Shown piece by piece: positions 61,597 to 64,000 of a stretch of 64,000 bases of DNA. Made by a program: the position numbers and the translations under genes. Within the stretch, counting starts at the first letter, position 1. Every line of letters begins with the position of its first letter. Where the stretch lies: contig OX419341.1 in the NCBI GenBank assembly GCA_948470475.1, positions 28,861,900 to 28,925,899 on the forward strand, given 5' to 3'. The DNA is from Galaxea fascicularis (lineage: Eukaryota > Cnidaria > Anthozoa > Scleractinia > Euphylliidae). The notes beneath the pieces were generated by a model. That model searched no databases. It saw only the letters and a program-made list of their open reading frames with translations, and was not told the origin of the DNA.

Positions 61597-62879
61597 GGAT
61601 TCTAAAAGCTGACGTTTCAACCGTAGTCCTTTGCTCGGACGAACGTTCAATAAGGCAGCTTTTAAGGCAGAATATTCCCGTACAGTGGCCAATTAACGTT
61701 ATCAACTCCATTGATAAAACCAAATTTTTGCGTGAACCCCCTCCCCCTTCCGACGCAGCACCACAGTTTATTTAGAAACTACCCCCTTTATTCATTTAGC
61801 GCTTTTGCAGTGAAGCGTCGCCCAGGAGACCTGCCCTCCTGGTTGCAAGGAACAAAGTCAGAGGTAACATTAAAACCTTTTTATTTTGATGTCTTTGCGG
61901 CAGGTGTTTGACCAACTGCAGCTGGATGCAGAGTGGAGTCTAAATGTTGGAAATTGGTTGTGGCTCTCAGGAAGTACCTTTGTGAAAGAGCATGTACCTT
62001 GGTTCTGTCCAGTAGAGGTCGGAAAGAAGATTGATCCGACTGGAGAATATGTCAGGTTTGCCAATTGCAATTGTACCCTTTTAAAAACACCAACTTAATA
62101 GTTGTTGTTAGCAAAAGGCTCGCGAATTTCTGGACAACCATAGGGAGCTTAAGCAATGACAATGGCGACGTCAACGAAACCGTCATTTTAAAATACAACT
62201 TCTCGTTTTTGTAACTCTTTCGGGGTCATTCCAATTTAATTAACTTGGAAAACGCTAGCGTCAAAGTAAGGAAAAAGAAAGAAGATCATACACTTACGTC
62301 CACGAGAAAACCTGACCTTTGTTCATTACACATTGTTGTTTTGCAGAGGACGGCAAAGAAATGTACTAAAAACGCAGGTGTAGAACGCAGGTGCAGAGCG
62401 ATTGTTTTTGCTCATTAAGCTCATTGTTTTGTGCCTTTCTCGTTGCCGTTGCCGTCCTCTTTGCTTAAGCTCCCTGAAAAGAAATGTGGGCACGTAGTCT
62501 AAAAATCCCAAAATCCAGAAGATTGTTTACTGGAAGAGGTGAAGAAGGGAGTGATAAACAGAAGGAGGTTAAGTAAACTGGAAAGATCTGGAGCTGCATT
62601 TACCCATTGAAAGTCAATGCAGTTCACTGAATTGTCGAGTATTTTGTGCTGCCTTAAAGTTCTCTCGTTTGGTTGCTTTTCAGGAAATATGTACCGGAAG
62701 TGAGAAACCTTCCTGTTCAATTCATCTTTGAGCCTTGGACAGCTCCACGTCACCTTCAGGAATCTTGCCGTTGTGTGATTGGCCAAGATTATCCCGCCCC
62801 AGTCGTTGATCATTTGAAACAACGCACTGTTTGCGTACAGCGGCTGCGTGAGCTGGCGTTCAAGTTAACTGCTCATTAA
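40246..62879 (+). CDS. Tandem five-PHR poly-cryptochrome, gene B (30 exons, 2486 aa)
   Basis: Flavoprotein with five complete photolyase-homology regions in one frame: residues 1-496, 497-996, 997-1496, 1497-1994, 1995-2486. Exons: 40246-40932, 41927-42067, 42785-42952, 45229-45369, 45991-46142, 48613-48812; 48989-49686, 49968-50108, 50553-50720, 51243-51383, 51496-51647, 51772-51971; 52145-52842, 53293-53433, 53651-53818, 53897-54037, 54150-54301, 54395-54594; 54768-55465, 55755-55895, 56366-56533, 56848-56988, 57101-57252, 57591-57784; 58039-58718, 59241-59381, 59906-60073, 60578-60718, 61904-62055, 62684-62879. The total is 7461 nt. Inter-module introns are all phase 1. No C-terminal extension follows the last PHR. 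AnthoCRY-like; multi-flavin photoreceptor role inferred. Alternative: separate or polycistronic single-PHR genes, since the inter-module introns contain in-frame stops and ATGs. Cis-fusion is favoured by the matching phases and by only about 135 bp between stop and next ATG. Confidence 0.82.
44149..44814. mobile_element. Harbinger-like element with MADF-like remnant (666 bp)
   Basis: Ends AGCAGCTTTCACACGACAAACT on the left and the complement of AGCAGCCTTCACACGACAAACT on the right, flanked by TAA (44146-44148 and 44815-44817). The 3-bp TAA duplication and the internal DNA-binding-domain fragment both point to PIF/Harbinger, whose members encode a Myb/MADF-like accessory protein. It is in gene B intron 3. 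Confidence 0.75.
44407..44544 (+). pseudogene. MADF/Myb-like DNA-binding domain fragment
   Basis: A 45-codon frame beginning ATGGCGGACGAG. The residues [21 protein letters not shown] match the start of a MADF domain (conserved Leu-Trp-Asp then Tyr-Lys-Asp). It then enters an A-rich stretch and stops at TAG 44542-44544, well before a MADF domain would end. It is most likely the degenerate 5' part of the accessory protein of the surrounding Harbinger-type element. Confidence 0.55.
46143..46148 (+). promoter_or_regulatory. Non-canonical GC splice donor
   Basis: Gene B exon 5 ends ATCAG|GCAAGT. Position and phase match the GT donor of the equivalent exon in all other modules, so this is a GC-AG intron (46143-48612). 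The rest of the site matches the U1 consensus well, as is usual for GC donors. Confidence 0.75.
46247..46372. repeat. ACTGGCCCTG foldback MITE
   Basis: Relative of the 16880-17174 cluster: ACTGGCCCTGGTTGTTCAAA at left and its complement at right, with CACTATCCACTGGATAGATA palindromes inside. Gene B intron 5. Confidence 0.72.
46558..47025 (-). pseudogene. Non-LTR retrotransposon C-terminal fragment
   Basis: A 156-residue minus-strand frame with [40 protein letters not shown] and a Leu-rich end. This resembles the C-terminal region after the reverse transcriptase in R2/NeSL-type elements, where a restriction-like endonuclease fold has a D...E catalytic pattern. The upstream frame is closed by a stop close to the first Met, so only the 3' end of the element is present. 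It lies antisense in gene B intron 5. Confidence 0.55.
48813..48988 (+). terminator. Inter-module intron 3/4 with fossil stop and polyA signal
   Basis: Phase-1 intron, donor GCAG|GTAAAC and acceptor GTTGTAG|TGAAC. Retained in frame it reads Gly-Lys-Gln-Leu-stop (TAA 48824-48826), and AATAAA follows at 48838-48843. An in-frame ATG lies at 48967, 22 bp before the acceptor. This is what remains of a gene end and the next gene start. It can serve either as a spliced junction or as an intronic polyadenylation site. Confidence 0.7.
48989..51971 (+). other. PHR module 4 (gene B, residues 497-996)
   Basis: Six exons: 698, 141, 168, 141, 152 and 200 bp. It starts [19 protein letters not shown] (Leu where modules 1-3 and 7 have Trp). 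Motifs: [74 protein letters not shown]. The Trp chain and Asn are intact. It has the first (6-4) His ([10 protein letters not shown]) but Gln at the second. It is nearly identical to modules 5 and 6. Confidence 0.88.
49744..49909. repeat. MITE of the CAGGGCTGTCA family, copy 3
   Basis: Starts CAGGGCTGTCACTAA and ends TTAATGATAGCCCTG, about 166 bp, in the first intron of module 4. The same insertion is at 55523-55696 in module 6. In module 5 it is missing, except for its first 16 bp, which are repeated in a tandem array. Confidence 0.7.
51972..52144 (+). terminator. Inter-module intron 4/5 with fossil stop and polyA signal
   Basis: Donor ACAG|GTAAAC. In-frame TAA is at 51983-51985 and AATAAA at 51997-52002. 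In-frame ATG is at 52120. The acceptor is CTTGCAGCAG, a NAGNAG pair: use of the second AG would drop one Ala codon from the junction. Confidence 0.7.
52145..54594 (+). other. PHR module 5 (gene B, residues 997-1496)
   Basis: Six exons, sizes identical to module 4. The 698-bp N-terminal exon differs from that of module 4 at only a few bases (for example Val to Ala in the DVEVLPK/DVAVLPK segment). Introns 2-5 of the module are shorter than in module 4. All redox residues are as in module 4. Its first intron carries the 68-bp tandem array instead of the MITE. Confidence 0.88.
52845..53230. repeat. 68-bp tandem array made of a splice donor region and a MITE end
   Basis: Unit starts recur at 52845, 52913, 52981, 53049, 53117 and 53185 (period exactly 68), giving five full copies plus a partial. 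The unit is the first part of the intron (AAGTTATGTTTTGTTG...) plus the first bases of the CAGGGCTGTCACTAA MITE. The first copy keeps the true donor GAG|GTAAGT; in the other copies the equivalent bases read CACTAAGT, so none is a donor. Confidence 0.92.
54595..54767 (+). terminator. Inter-module intron 5/6 with fossil stop and polyA signal
   Basis: Donor ACAG|GTAAAC, in-frame TAA at 54606-54608, AATAAA at 54620-54625, in-frame ATG at 54743, and the NAGNAG acceptor CTTGCAGCAG. It is almost identical to intron 4/5. Confidence 0.7.
54768..57784 (+). other. PHR module 6 (gene B, residues 1497-1994)
   Basis: Six exons: 698, 141, 168, 141, 152 and 194 bp. The first five exons are nearly identical to modules 4 and 5 (small changes such as Gly to Cys in RRLIGCC and Gln to His in GGEHEAL). 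The last exon is different ([19 protein letters not shown]), so the recent duplication block ends in the intron before it. The second intron joins module-4-like sequence to module-5-like sequence at about 56140. The Trp chain and Asn are intact. Confidence 0.88.
55523..55696. repeat. MITE of the CAGGGCTGTCA family, copy 4
   Basis: The same insertion at the same intron position as 49744-49909, with small differences and a duplicated CCCCCGACC-like stretch near the right end. It shows that the module block was copied with the MITE already inside. Confidence 0.7.
57785..58038 (+). other. Inter-module intron 6/7
   Basis: Phase-1 intron, donor TCAG|GTACTT, acceptor TTCCTCCAG|GTCAC. Retained, it reads Gly-Thr-Ser-stop (TAA 57793-57795). 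No AATAAA follows closely, unlike junctions 3/4, 4/5 and 5/6. The donor is weaker than those of the other junctions. An in-frame ATG lies at 57939. Confidence 0.65.
58783..58920. repeat. Pentanucleotide repeats (ACTGT)n and (GCTGG)n
   Basis: Degenerate ACTGT/ACCGT units pass into a perfect (GCTGG)n run from 58846 to about 58894, then into GCTGA/GCTGT variants. In gene B intron between the first two exons of module 7. Likely polymorphic. Confidence 0.9.
61580..61790. repeat. Dispersed retroelement-like repeat, copy 2
   Basis: Contains GATTCTAAAAGCTGACGTTTC (inverse of the 11735 segment), then CGACGCAGCACCACAG and TTTAGAAACTACCCCC in the same orientation as copy 1. Gene B intron before the 152-bp exon of module 7. 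The preceding 61190-61455 stretch resembles another dispersed repeat found in introns at 50150-50350 and 55915-56140. Confidence 0.5.
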
Positions 62880-64000
62880 TTGTATCACCGCATTGAGCTT
62901 AATGTCGTTCAGACAAATATTATAACAGCTAAATTTGCATGTCCTTCGAAGCTTAAGTGTTACAGATACATTTGCAGACATAACTTAGAGGATCCTGTTG
63001 TAGGGAAGATAGTTCAAAACAAGGTGTGAAAGTTTGTAGCTCGTCATTCGATGTAAGACTTCGACTGTCTGTAGAAATCGTACTAAAGCAAGCTCGACGT
63101 CTTTATCGGCCAATGGTTTCACCCCAGCAATCAATATGGATAGATAGTGAGAAGCGAGCCATGTCGATTAATGTCATTGAGTATTATCCAGAGACCAATC
63201 GATTTGACAATGAAATTCTAAGGAGTAAAAGTGGTTTGTTCTTAGCTATTTTCTTTGTGAGATGTTTAATTTGAAGTCGCGCCAAGGCAGTCCATTTCAT
63301 CATAGATCACTATGGATGGCTGATCCCCGGAAGTTTTGTGACAATTGATAACCCGAGATCCGAAGCTTCATGCAGGAACATGAAATCCCCAGAGGGGCCA
63401 ACCAGTGGAGCAACAGACAGAAACACTGTTTTTAGAACGTTCTTACATATCCATATCGATTGCTTGTTTGCATAGGAGTTAGCAAGTGGGTGGTACACTG
63501 AATTAAAATAGAGTTAAAAACTGTTGAATGGGAGGCACCAGCACTAATTGTACCTCGGCGTCATGTAGGAATCCATTCTTTTCATCTCTTTTAACGAGAA
63601 AAAAGAATGTTTGTACCAAAGACATGGAACATGGTGTGTTGAAAAGAGAGAGAGATAAATACAAGGAAAACTCGATAAGTATTAATAAAAATTCATTAAT
63701 GTAGGGAAAATATACAAAAATAATTGTAGTGTGTGGTCCTTGATCCAGCGCTTACGAAACTCTGATGTAGTTTTTTCTTCCGTAAATAAAATACGACGAA
63801 AATCGAACATGTCCCGCTATTTGTTGATTGGTCGTCTCTATGAAGGCGTTTTCATTGGCTTTCAGTGCGAGCGGTAGAGGAAATAGTAGATGCTGGATCA
63901 ATGCAATGAATCGGCCTAACCACCCCGCCTTTCGAACGATTGGTTTGGCAAACGACTTGAGGTGTGCCCCTTTTTTGTCCTTACCACATTTTGACGCCAT
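62880..64000. other. 3' flank of gene B
   Basis: Probable 3' UTR. Candidate polyadenylation hexamers are ATTAAA at 63502-63507 and AATAAA at 63684-63689. A minus-strand frame begins with ATG at the very edge (63752-64000, 82 codons) but has no recognised family and contains two CCAAT motifs that look more like promoter sequence. No other gene seen. Confidence 0.45.

Larger units (their letters stand above)
58039..62879 (+). other. PHR module 7 (gene B, residues 1995-2486)
   Basis: Six exons: 680, 141, 168, 141, 152 and 196 bp. It starts [18 protein letters not shown]. Motifs: [71 protein letters not shown]. The Trp chain and Asn are intact; the (6-4) His pair is Asp and Arg ([10 protein letters not shown]). 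Most exons are divergent from modules 4-6, but the 152-bp exon (61904-62055) encodes the same residues except one. It ends directly after the PHR at TAA 62877-62879. Confidence 0.88.

Noticed and set aside
63752..64000. Minus-strand protein of 82 codons starting at the window edge
   Set aside because: No recognisable domain, and it contains CCAAT motifs typical of promoter DNA. It might be a first exon but cannot be supported here.

Overview
The window is nuclear DNA from an animal, very probably an anthozoan cnidarian and most likely a stony coral. The evidence is GT-AG (and one GC-AG) introns, AT-rich introns packed with miniature inverted-repeat elements and tRNA-derived SINEs, a cytosolic seryl-tRNA synthetase close to the animal form, an intronless cnidarian-type class A GPCR, and cryptochromes of the tandem-domain type reported only from Anthozoa. 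Species was not determined.

Layout. (1) 297-6903, + strand: complete 10-exon seryl-tRNA synthetase (SARS1-like, 511 aa), AATAAA at 7027. (2) 8552-9475, - strand: single-exon 7TM receptor (307 aa). (3) 9476-15520: about 6 kb without a credible gene, holding SINEs, MITEs and a nested palindromic element, ending in a promoter-like region with a D-box, E-box, two CCAAT boxes and a TATA box. (4) 15521-31754, + strand: cryptochrome gene A, 13 exons, 1002 aa, two complete photolyase-homology regions (PHRs) in one reading frame. (5) 31755-40245: 8.5 kb of repeats and unassigned sequence. (6) 40246-62879, + strand: cryptochrome gene B, 30 exons, 2486 aa, five complete PHRs in one reading frame with almost no linker. 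(7) 62880-64000: 3' flank.

The main discovery is the pair of poly-cryptochrome genes: seven head-to-tail PHR modules, 2 + 5. All modules share the internal exon sizes 141-168-141-152 bp, and all inter-module splice junctions are in phase 1. All seven keep the Trp electron-transfer chain and the FAD-facing Asn, and all lack the second catalytic His of (6-4) photolyases. At three junctions of gene B (modules 3/4, 4/5, 5/6) the splice donor lies 11 bp before an in-frame TAA followed by AATAAA, which looks like the preserved 3' end of a once free-standing gene. Splicing past it gives the fused protein; using it would release a shorter isoform. Modules 4, 5 and 6 are nearly identical including introns, so part of the array is recent. 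A class of anthozoan cryptochromes with tandemly duplicated core domains is already described (AnthoCRY). What looks new here is the number of modules, the retained terminators, the permuted duplication unit, and the D-box/E-box pair upstream.

Exon boundaries were assigned by hand from splice sites, reading phase and family similarity. No alignment, transcript data or database search was available.
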